From Spirochaetota bacterium (GTDB lineage Bacteria > Spirochaetota > Brachyspiria > Brachyspirales > JACRPF01): a stretch of DNA of 64,000 bases. Positions 1 to 9,057 of this stretch are shown here, in pieces. The stretch covers positions 248,001 to 312,000 of the forward strand of contig JACRPF010000005.1 in the NCBI GenBank assembly GCA_016214035.1. Direction: 5' to 3'. Each line of letters opens with the position of its first letter. Within the stretch, counting starts at the first letter, position 1. The position numbers and the translations under genes were made by a program. Below the pieces are notes generated by a model. It worked only from the letters and a program-made list of their open reading frames with translations. It ran no database searches and was not told the origin of the DNA.

Positions 1-773
1 ACGCCGTCACCGTCGATGCCGCGGCGCATGGGGTTATGCCCCACGATGACGGGGATATCCGGCGGACAGCCGAGCGATGAGCGCATCATCTCAAGGTCGC
101 TGTTGCCGTAGAGCGATTCATGGGGCGGCAGATTGAGCTCGTTGATGCGGTTCCACACGAGCGCACGGCGCACCGATTCGTTCGCCCGGATGTTGATGAT
201 ATCTTCGCGTTTCACGCCGCCGTGCGGAGGGCCCGCGTGCATGGCGACGAACTTCGGGTGCATGATGAAATACGGCAGCAGCTGAAAAAAATCCTCCATG
301 CGCGCCACATACTCGTCGCCGCGTTTACGCTTGAGATAGAGCCGGAACACCATGCCCTGCGCCACGCCGCCTTTCATGTACGTCGACGAGAACGAATCGT
401 GATTGCCGCGCAGATACAGCACGCCTGCCGGCGCCTCGACGAAGAGCCTGAAAAGAAGATCGAGCATCATGAGCGATGATTCCATCTCGTCAAGGTGGCT
501 CGCCCGCGACTCGTGGAACGCATCGCCGAGGAGCACGAGTACGGCCTCGTTGGCGCGTATGCGATTGAGCAGATGGTCGTGATGCATCACCCGTTTGAGA
601 TTGTCGGTGTTCGCGTGAAGATCGCCCACGATGACGATATCGCGTTTGTCGTCCGGCGGGAATGTCACAAGCCCCCCCGGCATGCCGTCAACGGCGCGCG
701 GGCGCAGTGTTTCATCCATGGTGCGCACAATCTCGCTCACCGCGAGCAGGCGTTCCATCGCTTTCTCGCTCAT
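1..773 (-). CDS. Metallophosphoesterase (calcineurin-like), 3' end cut by window edge
   Basis: Reading leftwards from an ATG at 773, the protein carries the dimetal phosphoesterase signature in order: GDLHAN near residue 50, GDAFHE near 88, GNHD near 123 and a late VGHNP. These residues bind the two metals and the phosphate in calcineurin-type phosphatases. The substrate cannot be told; the spacing resembles Ser/Thr protein phosphatases and the diadenosine tetraphosphatase type. There is no signal peptide, so it is probably cytoplasmic. The start lies one base after the stop of the upstream helicase gene (TGA-G-ATG), so it is the last visible gene of the mrdA-rodA operon and is probably translationally coupled. 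The C terminus is outside the window. Confidence 0.8.
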   Translation of the reverse strand, partial: MSEKAMERLLAVSEIVRTMDETLRPRAVDGMPGGLVTFPPDDKRDIVIVGDLHANTDNLKRVMHHDHLLNRIRANEAVLVLLGDAFHESRASHLDEMESSLMMLDLLFRLFVEAPAGVLYLRGNHDSFSSTYMKGGVAQGMVFRLYLKRKRGDEYVARMEDFFQLLPYFIMHPKFVAMHAGPPHGGVKREDIINIRANESVRRALVWNRINELNLPPHESLYGNSDLEMMRSSLGCPPDIPVIVGHNPMRRGIDGDG

Positions 774-774
774 C

Positions 775-3330
775 TCACGCCCCGAAGAACGACGACATGT
801 CGTTCATGATGTCGTTGATGGACCCGGAGACCACGGGCACGTCCGGCAGCGAGCGGCGGAATTTCACGCCGTAGTTTTTGGTGAGCATGCGCTTGTCGAG
901 GAGGAGCACCACGCCGCGGTCGGTTTTGCTGCGGATAAGCCGCCCGAATCCCTGTTTGAATTTGATGACCGCGAGCGGTGTGATGTAATCGATGAAAGCG
1001 TTCCCGCCGTTGGCCTCGATGTATTCCTGGCGGGCCTCGGTTATCGGGTCGGTGGGCACGACGAACGGTATTTTCGGGATGATGATCATCTCAAGGTGTT
1101 CGCCCACAACGTCAACGCCCTCCCAGAACGAATCGACACCGAAGAGGATGTTGTTCGCCGACGCACGGAACGTCTCGAGCAGAGTGTTCCGATGGAGCGT
1201 TCCGGACTGCGTGAGCACGTTCACGCCCATCGCCGCCAGGTCGTCGCGCGTTTTGTTGTACACTGCCGAAAGAGTCGCGAACGAGGTGAAAAGCGCGAAG
1301 CACCTGCCCCGGGTTATCGTCATGGCCTGTTTCACGTAGCGGACGATATCACCGATGAATCCGCTGCCGACGGGTTCGTCGACGTCGGTGGCGATGTACA
1401 GCCGCGCGTGGTTGTGGTAATCGTACGGGGATGCAAGCTGTTCGGCGATGAAGCGTTCCGGTAGGATGCGCGTGAGTCCGAGCCGCTCTGAGAAAAAGTC
1501 GAACGACGAATCGATTGAGAGTGTCGCGCTGGTGAGTACCACCGATTCGAAACGGCTGTAGAGATGCTTGTCGAGATATGAGGCGACCTCCACCGGCGTG
1601 AGGTGCCAGTTGAGGTAAAGCGCGCCTTTCCGCGAGAGAAACACCTCGAACCAGCGTATGTACTCGTCGGGCTGCCAGTCGACTGCCGCGTTCAGCCCGC
1701 TGACGAGCGACCGCAGTCTGCCGATGTAGATGTCGGCGCCGTTGGTTATCTGCGTGTGTTCTATCTGATATTCACGGGCGATGTCGGTGAAACGCGTCTT
1801 CACGAGTTCCGCTGTGTTCACGAGCGCATTGAGCGCGCTCACCAGTCCCCGGAGTATCGTGCTCCCGAGCTGCCAGTGCTCGGTTTTTGCGAACGCCTCG
1901 CTCACGCGGAAACGGTAACCGTGTTCGGATGTCCCCGTGATATACTCGCGGCAATATGACAGAAAATCCTTCGCCACGCGTTCCACCGTGTCGCGTGCGT
2001 GCGCGTGGTCGCCCATAAACGTCCGGTCGACGAGTTCGAGGAAGTCCTTTGCCGTTTGAAGCGCCGTGTTCGTATCGCGCTCGATGATACGCCGCATGCT
2101 CCAGATATAGCCGAACTGCTTCGTGCCGCGCCGCTGATAGAGGTAGTTCAGGTTTTTCATGACGGCGTTTCTGCTGCCGTCGGTGCCGAAATAGGCGCTC
2201 GCGGATTCCTCGAAATTATGCGCCTCGTCGATGACAACCTTTTCGTAGCGCGGAAGAAAACTGTAGCGTCCGCCCGTCTGCGCATGGATGGAAAGGTCCG
2301 CGCAGAGGATGTGGTGATTGACCACCAGTATCTGCGCCGCGTTGATGCGTTTGCGCATTTTGTAATAGAAACAGTCGGCGTACGACGCGCAGGACATTTT
2401 CGTGCAGCTGTCGCCTTCCGACTGCACGAGCTCCCAGAACTGCGACTTCGGACGCGAGGCGAGATCGCTCACGCTGCCGTCGCTGGTGCGCGAGAGCCAT
2501 TCGTCGATGCTCCGAATGAACTCCTCTTCCTCGCTTTTTATGTCGAAGTCGAGTACGTTCTCCTCTTTTTTGATGAACGCTTTCACCTTGCGTATGCACA
2601 CGTAGTTGCCGCGGCCCTTGACAAGCACGTATTTCACGTCGGGGGCGAGCGCCTGTACCACATCGGGGATGTCCTTCATGATGATCTGCTGCTGCAGATT
2701 GATCGTGTTCGTGGATATGACGATGCGCCCTTTATTCACTTTCACCCAGAGGAGCGCCGGCACGAGATAGGCGAGTGATTTTCCCACGCCGGTGCCCGCC
2801 TCGACGATGAGATGTTTGTTTTCGTTGAATGATTCGAGCACGCGTTCGGCCATCACGGTCTGTTCGTGACGGTATTCATATTTCGGCAGGAGTTTTTTAA
2901 GGTCTCCGTCGTCGGTGAAAAGATAGAGCGCATCCGGAATGTTGATCTTCTGCGCCTTGGGTGTCACGAGCGGCGGCACCACAACGTATACGGCGGAAAC
3001 GGCGCTGTCGATGATGACGAAACCCACGCCCGCGTTCCCGAGTTCGCTGGCTATTCCCACATCCGCGTCCGACGGCGTGAGATTGCCTGTCGGGTGATTG
3101 TGTATCACCAGATCGAATTCAAGCGAGGCGTTGATGAGCACCGGCACCGATGTTCTGTTGCCGCGTGCGAGCACTTCGATATATGATACGAGCGCCTGAT
3201 CGTTGAGAACGGCGCCGAAGAACACCTCGTTGCCGTCCGCATTCACGATGGCGTCATGCATCGCCGCGGCCGCCTGCGGCAGGAAGAGGTCGCTGATGTC
3301 GCGTATCTCGGTCGTTGCGGGAGCGGGCAT
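775..3330 (-). CDS. dinG: JAB/MPN domain fused to DinG-type (XPD-like) Fe-S DNA helicase
   Basis: 851 residues. Residues about 1-130 form a JAB/MPN domain of the RadC kind, with a complete JAMM motif: H77-N-H79, seven residues, then S87-x-x-D90. A superfamily 2 helicase of the DinG/XPD type follows, with Walker A GTGVGKS near 180, the DEAH box (VIDEAHN), and four cysteines between them (one in NYVCIRK, then C-x4-C-x5-C) that would hold a 4Fe-4S cluster. The C-terminal helicase half has DSFWEGVDV and the QGFGRLIR arginine-finger motif. The family unwinds 5' overhangs, D-loops and R-loops during repair. DinG usually carries an exonuclease or nothing at the N terminus, so the metalloprotease-like domain is notable. 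It begins one base after the preceding regulator gene. Confidence 0.88.
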   Translation of the reverse strand: MPAPATTEIRDISDLFLPQAAAAMHDAIVNADGNEVFFGAVLNDQALVSYIEVLARGNRTSVPVLINASLEFDLVIHNHPTGNLTPSDADVGIASELGNAGVGFVIIDSAVSAVYVVVPPLVTPKAQKINIPDALYLFTDDGDLKKLLPKYEYRHEQTVMAERVLESFNENKHLIVEAGTGVGKSLAYLVPALLWVKVNKGRIVISTNTINLQQQIIMKDIPDVVQALAPDVKYVLVKGRGNYVCIRKVKAFIKKEENVLDFDIKSEEEEFIRSIDEWLSRTSDGSVSDLASRPKSQFWELVQSEGDSCTKMSCASYADCFYYKMRKRINAAQILVVNHHILCADLSIHAQTGGRYSFLPRYEKVVIDEAHNFEESASAYFGTDGSRNAVMKNLNYLYQRRGTKQFGYIWSMRRIIERDTNTALQTAKDFLELVDRTFMGDHAHARDTVERVAKDFLSYCREYITGTSEHGYRFRVSEAFAKTEHWQLGSTILRGLVSALNALVNTAELVKTRFTDIAREYQIEHTQITNGADIYIGRLRSLVSGLNAAVDWQPDEYIRWFEVFLSRKGALYLNWHLTPVEVASYLDKHLYSRFESVVLTSATLSIDSSFDFFSERLGLTRILPERFIAEQLASPYDYHNHARLYIATDVDEPVGSGFIGDIVRYVKQAMTITRGRCFALFTSFATLSAVYNKTRDDLAAMGVNVLTQSGTLHRNTLLETFRASANNILFGVDSFWEGVDVVGEHLEMIIIPKIPFVVPTDPITEARQEYIEANGGNAFIDYITPLAVIKFKQGFGRLIRSKTDRGVVLLLDKRMLTKNYGVKFRRSLPDVPVVSGSINDIMNDMSSFFGA

Positions 3331-3331
3331 G

Positions 3332-4495
3332 TTACTCCCGCTTCAGGAAGAGCATGGTGACGTCGTCTTTCAGTTCATTGTCGCGGGAGAACCGGCGCAC
3401 CGCGTTCATGATGATGTCGGGGACATCCGTGAGGAGCGTCCCGTCGTCCATTTCCTTCTGAAACATGCGGTGGAGCCGTTCCTCGCCGAAGATCTCGTCG
3501 CCCGCGCCGAAGATCTCAAAAATACCGTCGGTGAACATGAAGACAACGTCGTTCTGCCCGAGCGTGATCTCCTCCATGCGGTATTCGGCGGTGTCCACAA
3601 CGCCGATGAGCATGCCTTTCACCGTAAGCTCGATGATCTTTTTCGTCTTCGCCTGGTAGACGAGCGGCGCCGGGTGTCCCGCTTTCGCGTAGAGGAGGCG
3701 TCCGGTCTCATTGTTGTAGAGCGCGTAGAATATGCTCGTGAAAAAGCTGTCGTCAAAACCCTCCGACACGAAGAGCTTGTTGAGCTTAGTGAGGAATTCA
3801 TCCGGGGTGACGATGCGTCCCTGTTTGTCCACCGCATTGTTGTCAAAGAACGATTTCACAAATATGGTAAGCATGCTGGCCGCAACACCGTGTCCGGCGA
3901 CGTCGGCCATAATGATGACGCTTTCGTTGGTGGCCAGGCGCTTGACGTCGTAGTAGTCGCCCGACACCTTGGTATAGGGCTTATAGACCTCGACGAGCCT
4001 TGTCTGCGGGATGTCGGTGTGTCCGTGCTGGAGAATCGCGTTCTGGAGTTTCCCCGCGTACAGTATGTCCTGCTCGAGCATGCGCATGTAGAAGACGTTC
4101 GTGTCCTGGAGTTTCTTCATGCGCAGCATCGCCTTGATGCGCGTGTTGATGATGTCGAAGTCGTTCGTCTTCACCACATAGTCGTCCGCGCCGCTGTCGA
4201 TGCCCTCGATGAACGCGTCCTTGCTGTCGTTGGCGGTGAGGAATATCACGGGGATGTTCCGGAGCACGGGGTCGGACTTGAATTTTTTGGCAATCTCAAC
4301 ACCCGAGACGTACGGGATGAGATAATCGAGCACCACGCAGTCGGGGAGATAATCGTAGGCGATGCGCACGCCGTCCTCGCCGTTGTTCGCCGTGAACACC
4401 ATGAAGCCTTCTGTCTCGAGGAGGAGCTTCATGAACTGGCAGAAGTCATCGTTGTCGTCGATGATGAGTATCTTTTCGCTTTTTTTGTCAGCCAT
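3332..4495 (-). CDS. Response regulator with SpoIIE/PP2C-type phosphatase output (RsbU-like)
   Basis: 387 residues. Residues 8-125 are a receiver domain: acidic pair DDN, phosphoacceptor Asp in VVLDYLIP, Thr in FLTAN and Lys in YVVKTND. A short coiled linker (MLEQDILYAGKLQNAIL) leads to a SpoIIE phosphatase domain of about 200 residues with SGDYYD, ADVAGHGVAA, KAGHPAP and FTDGIFE, the Asp/Gly metal-binding motifs of PP2C-like enzymes. Such proteins dephosphorylate an anti-anti-sigma (STAS) protein when their receiver is phosphorylated. A STAS protein is present in this window at 38107, but a link is only speculation. The gene lies 28 bp after rodA and one base before the helicase, within the same operon. 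Confidence 0.9.
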   Translation of the reverse strand: MADKKSEKILIIDDNDDFCQFMKLLLETEGFMVFTANNGEDGVRIAYDYLPDCVVLDYLIPYVSGVEIAKKFKSDPVLRNIPVIFLTANDSKDAFIEGIDSGADDYVVKTNDFDIINTRIKAMLRMKKLQDTNVFYMRMLEQDILYAGKLQNAILQHGHTDIPQTRLVEVYKPYTKVSGDYYDVKRLATNESVIIMADVAGHGVAASMLTIFVKSFFDNNAVDKQGRIVTPDEFLTKLNKLFVSEGFDDSFFTSIFYALYNNETGRLLYAKAGHPAPLVYQAKTKKIIELTVKGMLIGVVDTAEYRMEEITLGQNDVVFMFTDGIFEIFGAGDEIFGEERLHRMFQKEMDDGTLLTDVPDIIMNAVRRFSRDNELKDDVTMLFLKRE

Positions 4496-4523
4496 TATTT
4501 ACATTCCTTGGAATCGCACGTCG

Positions 4524-5855
4524 TCAACTGCCCTCGCCGTGTACATACCGGCGTATATCGATATTGAACAGCACACCCACCGCCGCCGCGGATGTGATGA
4601 GCGAGCTTCCCCCGGCGCTGACGAACGGCAGGGGGATGCCGGTGATAGGCATGATGCCCATCACCATGCCTATGTTCACCAGCGTATGAAAAAGGAACAT
4701 CGTCGTGATGCCGCCGGCGATCATCGCGCCGAGCTTGTCCTTCGACTGATAGGCGATGCGCGCGCCGCGGAACGTGATGAGAAAGAACGCCAGAAGCACC
4801 AGCCCCGCGCCGACGAATCCCCATTCCTCGCCGATGTTCGAGAACACGAAATCGTTCATCTGCTGGGGAATGAAATCGAGCTGAGACTGGCTCCCCTTGA
4901 GGAATCCGCGGCCGAAAAAGCCGCCCGCGCCGATAGCTATCAGCGACTGTATGATATTATAGCCTGATGAGAGTTTTTTCAACTCCGGATTGATGAAGAC
5001 GAGCAGGCGCTGTTTCTGGTATTCCTTGAGCACCGCATCCAGCGCCACGGCTGCGCTCACGCTTAAGAAGAGCACGAAGAAGATGTACGCGACGCGGTTT
5101 ATCTTTTTGCTGTTGGCGTACAGGTTGATGACGAAGAGCAGCGCCGCGAAAAACATGAAAACGAACGCCAGGTACATGATATAGGAGCGATGCGAGAAGA
5201 AAATGAAGAATACGTTATCGGTTGAGTTCACCATGCGGGAATACGACAGGAACATCGGCACGGAAAGGCCTATCACGCCGATGGCGATGAGACCCACAAG
5301 ATAGCGAAGCCGCGCTCCGGCGATGAAGAGTATGACCAGTGTTATGGGCACATAGACGAGAAACGTCCCGAAATCCGGCTGTATGAGGATGAGCGCCATT
5401 GGAACGCCGGCGATGGCAAGCGCCTTGAAAAAGCCCCTGAGTGTTTTTATCTCATCGCCCATGGCATCAACGAAACCCGAGAAGACCAGTATCATGAGGA
5501 GCTTCACGAACTCCGCCGGCTGCACGCCGAAGAGCCAGCTCCGTGATCCGTTCACCATGCGTCCCACATGCGGGATGAGCACGAGCACCAGGAGCGCTAT
5601 CCCGATCCCGTAGATGATGATGCGCTGCTCGGCGATCTTGATGTAGCTGATGAACATCATTATCCATACCGCACCGAGGCCGATGACCGCGAATATGATC
5701 TGTTTGATATAGAGTATCGACCGGCCGGACCCGGGACTGCTGAAGTTGGCAGAATACACGGCGAGTACGCCGGTGATGAGCAGGAACAGCATGGAGAAGA
5801 ATATCAGGTAATCGAAGATGAAGAGCGCCCGTTTCGGCTTGGTTCCGGCAAGCAT
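4524..5855 (-). CDS. rodA: RodA, SEDS-family peptidoglycan glycosyltransferase
   Basis: 443 residues from ATG 5855 (MLAGTKPKRALFIFD). An open frame extends 51 codons further but only overlaps mrdA, and 5855 gives the usual one-base junction TGA-T-ATG with mrdA. About ten hydrophobic segments and the SEDS signature near the C terminus (GIGAGGFFGRGFLKGSQSQL, QMNDFVFSNIGEEWGFVG) identify the FtsW/RodA/SpoVE family. These integral membrane enzymes polymerise lipid II. Pairing with the class B PBP2 directly upstream marks it as RodA of the elongasome and not FtsW. mreC and mreD are not next to it here. Confidence 0.93.
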   Translation of the reverse strand: MLAGTKPKRALFIFDYLIFFSMLFLLITGVLAVYSANFSSPGSGRSILYIKQIIFAVIGLGAVWIMMFISYIKIAEQRIIIYGIGIALLVLVLIPHVGRMVNGSRSWLFGVQPAEFVKLLMILVFSGFVDAMGDEIKTLRGFFKALAIAGVPMALILIQPDFGTFLVYVPITLVILFIAGARLRYLVGLIAIGVIGLSVPMFLSYSRMVNSTDNVFFIFFSHRSYIMYLAFVFMFFAALLFVINLYANSKKINRVAYIFFVLFLSVSAAVALDAVLKEYQKQRLLVFINPELKKLSSGYNIIQSLIAIGAGGFFGRGFLKGSQSQLDFIPQQMNDFVFSNIGEEWGFVGAGLVLLAFFLITFRGARIAYQSKDKLGAMIAGGITTMFLFHTLVNIGMVMGIMPITGIPLPFVSAGGSSLITSAAAVGVLFNIDIRRYVHGEGS

Positions 5856-5856
5856 A

Positions 5857-7758
5857 TCATTCTCCCAGTATCGTTTCGGTTTTATAAAGCGCGCGCCGGC
5901 GTTCACGTTCGCTTCGCCAGCGTTCCATGATGGCCGATTTGATGCCGGCGGCATCCTCGCCCTCGAACGCGCCGCGGATGAGCGCGGTGGCGATGGGTGC
6001 GGCTGCAAGACCGCCGCCGCCGCCGTGTTCGATGAGCACCGTCACCACGAGGGTTTCATCGGTGGGCTTCATCGTGTAGGGCGCGTAACAGACGAACCAT
6101 GAGTGGTCCTCGCCGTGGATGTTCTGCGCCGTTCCCGTTTTTCCCGCAATGGCGATGCGCGGCGAGTATGCGCCGTAGCGTGCCGTGCCGCCGGTGACCA
6201 CCATGCGCAGCGCGCGTTTAATCGTATGGAAATGCTCTTCTTTCATCTGAACCGTGCGCAGTATTTTGCGGTCATTGTTGACCACGATGTCGCCGGTCTC
6301 GGAACTGCGCAGTTCCTTGACCACGTGCGGGCGGTAGGCGACGCCGTCATTGACCACCGCGCACATCATGTTGTGCACGGCGATGGGTGTGACGAGCATA
6401 TAGCCCTGCCCGATGGCGTACTGCAGCGTGTCGCCGTCCCACCAGTACTCGCCCTTCTGTTCGCGCTTCCAGTCCGGCGACGGCACCATGCCGACGGTCT
6501 CATTGAAAAGGTCGATGCCGCTTTTTTCTCCGTAGCCGAACATGAGCGAATATTTTTTGATGATGTTCGGACCTATCTCGTAACCGAGATTGTAGAAATA
6601 GGTGTTGCAGGAATTCTGTATGGCGACCAGCAGGTTCTGAAATCCGTGTTCGCCCTCGCATTTGAAGAATTTGTTCTCGAGCATCATCCCGCCGCTGCAG
6701 TAGGTGTTCTTGAAGAGATCGGCTTTTTCCTCCTCGAGCGCCGCGAGCGACACGACCACCTTGAACGTGGATGATGCCGGATACCGCGCGGCGATGGCCT
6801 TGTTCCAGAACGGATGCAGCGGGTCGTTCAGCATGCGGTCGTAGGTGTCGCGGTCAACCTTGCCGAGGAACATATTCGGGTCGTACCATGGACTTGAGAC
6901 GAGCGCGACAATCTCTCCCGTGGTGGGGCGTGACGCGATGACGACGCCCGAAAAGCCTTCCATGAGCTTTTCGGCGATGCGCTGGATGCGGTAGTCTATC
7001 GACAGGACGAGTTTCTTCCCCGGCACCGGCTGACCGTCAACGGGCGTGAGTTCTTCCTTTATTCTGTTGCGCGCATCGACGATGCGTTTTTTATAACCAT
7101 CCCGGCCGCGCAGTTCCCGGTCGTACGACTGCTCCACGCCGTCCTTGCCGAGTATCGCGTCAAGGCGGTATCCCTCTTCGCGTTTGGTCTCGAACTCGCG
7201 CGGACTTATCTTTCCCACGTAGCCGACCACATGCGCGAGCGTATTGGTGTATGAATAGAACCGGAGCTGTCTGCTTTTGAAATAGATGCCCGGGAACTCC
7301 TCGTTGTGTTCGGCGAGATACACGAGCCTTGTGGCGGGCACGTCCTCGGCGATATCGATGATGTCGAATTTTGAATACCGGGTCTTCTTGATCTTCTGTT
7401 TGATGCTGTCAAGATCGATGTCGAACACGCGCGCGGTGCGGTGCAGTAGTTCCTCGCGCTCGAAATAGTTCGTCGGCAGGTAATACGGCACGAGATACAG
7501 CCCGAAGGTGTTTTGATTGTAGGCGATGCGCACTCCGGTGGCATCGAATATCTCTCCGCGGAACGCGGGGATGGGGATGAGCTGTTCCTGATTGTTCTTC
7601 GCGAGCTTTGTGTAGTGCGCGTTTAATGCAATCTGCAGATAGAACAGCCGGATGAACAGCAGCAGAAACGCCGCGGCAACGATGGTCATTACCACAATAA
7701 CGCGTTGTCGATATTCCTGCTGTCGTTCCTGTTCAAGCGAGCCGGCTTGTGTAGCCAT
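5857..7758 (-). CDS. mrdA: Penicillin-binding protein 2 (peptidoglycan D,D-transpeptidase)
   Basis: 633 residues, usual length for PBP2. There is one N-terminal membrane anchor (about residues 20-42), then the PBP dimer domain, then the transpeptidase domain with all three active-site motifs: S-x-x-K as SSTFK near 330, SCN within NSCNTYFYN near 385, and KTGTAQ near 540. It crosslinks peptidoglycan made by RodA during side-wall growth in the periplasm. It is the first gene of the five-gene minus-strand operon. A good sigma-70-type promoter lies 34-62 bp upstream, and the ribosome site is weak (AGG about 11 bases before ATG). Confidence 0.94.
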   Translation of the reverse strand: MATQAGSLEQERQQEYRQRVIVVMTIVAAAFLLLFIRLFYLQIALNAHYTKLAKNNQEQLIPIPAFRGEIFDATGVRIAYNQNTFGLYLVPYYLPTNYFEREELLHRTARVFDIDLDSIKQKIKKTRYSKFDIIDIAEDVPATRLVYLAEHNEEFPGIYFKSRQLRFYSYTNTLAHVVGYVGKISPREFETKREEGYRLDAILGKDGVEQSYDRELRGRDGYKKRIVDARNRIKEELTPVDGQPVPGKKLVLSIDYRIQRIAEKLMEGFSGVVIASRPTTGEIVALVSSPWYDPNMFLGKVDRDTYDRMLNDPLHPFWNKAIAARYPASSTFKVVVSLAALEEEKADLFKNTYCSGGMMLENKFFKCEGEHGFQNLLVAIQNSCNTYFYNLGYEIGPNIIKKYSLMFGYGEKSGIDLFNETVGMVPSPDWKREQKGEYWWDGDTLQYAIGQGYMLVTPIAVHNMMCAVVNDGVAYRPHVVKELRSSETGDIVVNNDRKILRTVQMKEEHFHTIKRALRMVVTGGTARYGAYSPRIAIAGKTGTAQNIHGEDHSWFVCYAPYTMKPTDETLVVTVLIEHGGGGGLAAAPIATALIRGAFEGEDAAGIKSAIMERWRSERERRRALYKTETILGE

Positions 7759-7791
7759 ATACTGTTTGCCTGATGATCATAGTGTTTTTAA

Positions 7792-7820
7792 AGTATATAT
7801 AACAACCGGTGTTTTTACAA
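7792..7820 (-). promoter_or_regulatory. Predicted sigma-70 promoter for mrdA operon
   Basis: On the minus strand: -35 TTGTAA (7820-7815), 17-bp spacer, -10 TATACT (7797-7792). It points at mrdA with a leader of about 25-30 nt. Confidence 0.6.
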
Positions 7821-7833
7821 TACGATAAATCTC

Positions 7834-7862
7834 TTGCGCGATTCCAGGCGATAGCATATAGT
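7834..7862 (+). promoter_or_regulatory. Predicted promoter for rlmA, leaderless geometry
   Basis: -35 TTGCGC (7834-7839), 17-bp spacer, -10 TATAGT (7857-7862), then six bases and the ATG at 7869. Transcription would start at or within a base of the start codon, and no Shine-Dalgarno sequence is visible. Confidence 0.5.
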
Positions 7863-7868
7863 CCGTGG

Positions 7869-8726
7869 ATGAAGAAGATCGACCGCGCGATCACGCTGAT
7901 TAACACAAACGTACGCCGTCTTCGCTGTCCGCACTGCGGCGGGGCGTTCACGCCGGTTGTCGGGAGAAGTCTTCTCTGCGTCAATGCCCATGCCTTTGAC
8001 ATCGCGAAGACCGGGTATGTCAATCTGTTCACCGGCAGACAGCAGGATTTCTATGACGCAGTACTTTTCGATGCGCGCCAGGCATGCATCGCCGGGGGAT
8101 TATTTGACGGCCTTTTACGGAAGATTGCCGAAATCATAAGGGATGCCGGCAGTGCCGACGGGTTCATACTTGACGCGGGCACCGGCGAAGGAACACTTCT
8201 CGCACGGCTCATGCCGATGTGCGGCGGTACGGCATGTTGCGCGGGTATCGACATATCGCGCGACGGCATACACATCGCCTCCCGCGATTATCCGGACATT
8301 CTGTTCTGCATCGCGGATATTGCGCATCTGCCGTTCGCCGACGGTACTGCCGATTGTATCCTGAACATCCTGTCTCCCGGCCACTATGGCGAGTTCACCC
8401 GCGTGCTCGCGCCCGGCGGCGCGGTGATAAAAGTGGCAGCGGCGGATAATCACCTGCAGGAATTCAGGCAGCTCATCTACAGCGGCAGCGACGCCGAATA
8501 TTACAGCAACGCCGCGGTGAAGGATTTATTCGCGTCACGCATGAACCTGATGTCCGTTTCGCATGTCGAGCATACCGTTCTGCTTGCGCCTGATATGCTG
8601 TCGCATGTCGTTCTTATGACGCCGCTTCTGCAGCAGGTGCCGGCTGAAAAGAAAGCGCTGCTCAGCGCAGAAACACGTCCGGTAACGCTGTCGTTCGATA
8701 TTCTGGTCGGGAAACGTCCCGTATAA
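7869..8726 (+). CDS. rlmA: 23S rRNA (guanine-N1)-methyltransferase RlmA-like
   Basis: 285 residues from ATG 7869. The N terminus has the zinc-binding CxxC-x(n)-CxxxxH arrangement (CPHCGG...LLCVNAHAFD) followed by GYVNL, which is characteristic of RlmA. A Rossmann SAM-binding domain follows, with motif I FILDAGTGEGTL near 105 and a late NILSP motif. The family methylates N1 of a guanine in helix 35 of 23S rRNA (G745 in E. coli, G748 in tylosin-resistance relatives), so it may affect macrolide response. An in-frame extension of 20 codons upstream is possible, but 7869 matches the family N terminus and the predicted leaderless promoter. Confidence 0.85.
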   Translation: MKKIDRAITLINTNVRRLRCPHCGGAFTPVVGRSLLCVNAHAFDIAKTGYVNLFTGRQQDFYDAVLFDARQACIAGGLFDGLLRKIAEIIRDAGSADGFILDAGTGEGTLLARLMPMCGGTACCAGIDISRDGIHIASRDYPDILFCIADIAHLPFADGTADCILNILSPGHYGEFTRVLAPGGAVIKVAAADNHLQEFRQLIYSGSDAEYYSNAAVKDLFASRMNLMSVSHVEHTVLLAPDMLSHVVLMTPLLQQVPAEKKALLSAETRPVTLSFDILVGKRPV

Positions 8727-8748
8727 TTTTATTAGAAGAGGAGTAATT

Positions 8749-9057
8749 ATGGATAATGCGCAGCAAACAACATGCAGGCTCTGCGGCGGCAGTAAACGTC
8801 TTTCCCAGAAAGGCATTCTGGTTATTTATCTGCTGCCGCATATCGTATGGGTGTTTTTCATGGTCGTGGCCGCCGTGCTCGGCATCGTGCACAGCCGCTA
8901 CTGGTTCATCATTGCGGGCGCTGCGTACATCGTGCCGCTGGTGCAGGCGGATCTCAGACTGCTCCTGTATCCGGTGGCCGCCGTTGCTTCGCTCTTCGGC
9001 GCGAAAGTGAACTGCCCGAAATGCGAACCGCACGGGGGCGTGTTCAGGAGATTTTAG
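8749..9057 (+). CDS. Small membrane protein with two CxxC pairs
   Basis: 102 residues; not recognised as a named family. CRLCGG near the N terminus and CPKC near the C terminus bracket two or three hydrophobic segments (residues about 22-45, 48-63, 68-85). The two CxxC pairs could jointly bind a metal at one membrane face. A strong ribosome site (AGAGGAG, 7 bases before ATG) and a 22-bp gap to rlmA put it in the rlmA transcript. Its last 14 bases overlap the end of nuoJ on the other strand. Confidence 0.7.
   Translation: MDNAQQTTCRLCGGSKRLSQKGILVIYLLPHIVWVFFMVVAAVLGIVHSRYWFIIAGAAYIVPLVQADLRLLLYPVAAVASLFGAKVNCPKCEPHGGVFRRF

Noticed and set aside
3203-4567. 454-codon open frame on the plus strand opposite the SpoIIE regulator
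   Set aside because: Antisense shadow of a well-supported gene in GC-rich DNA; His/Val/Glu-rich translation with no domain or ribosome site. The same reasoning applies to the long antisense frames opposite dinG, mrdA, GH57, dnaE and cheA.
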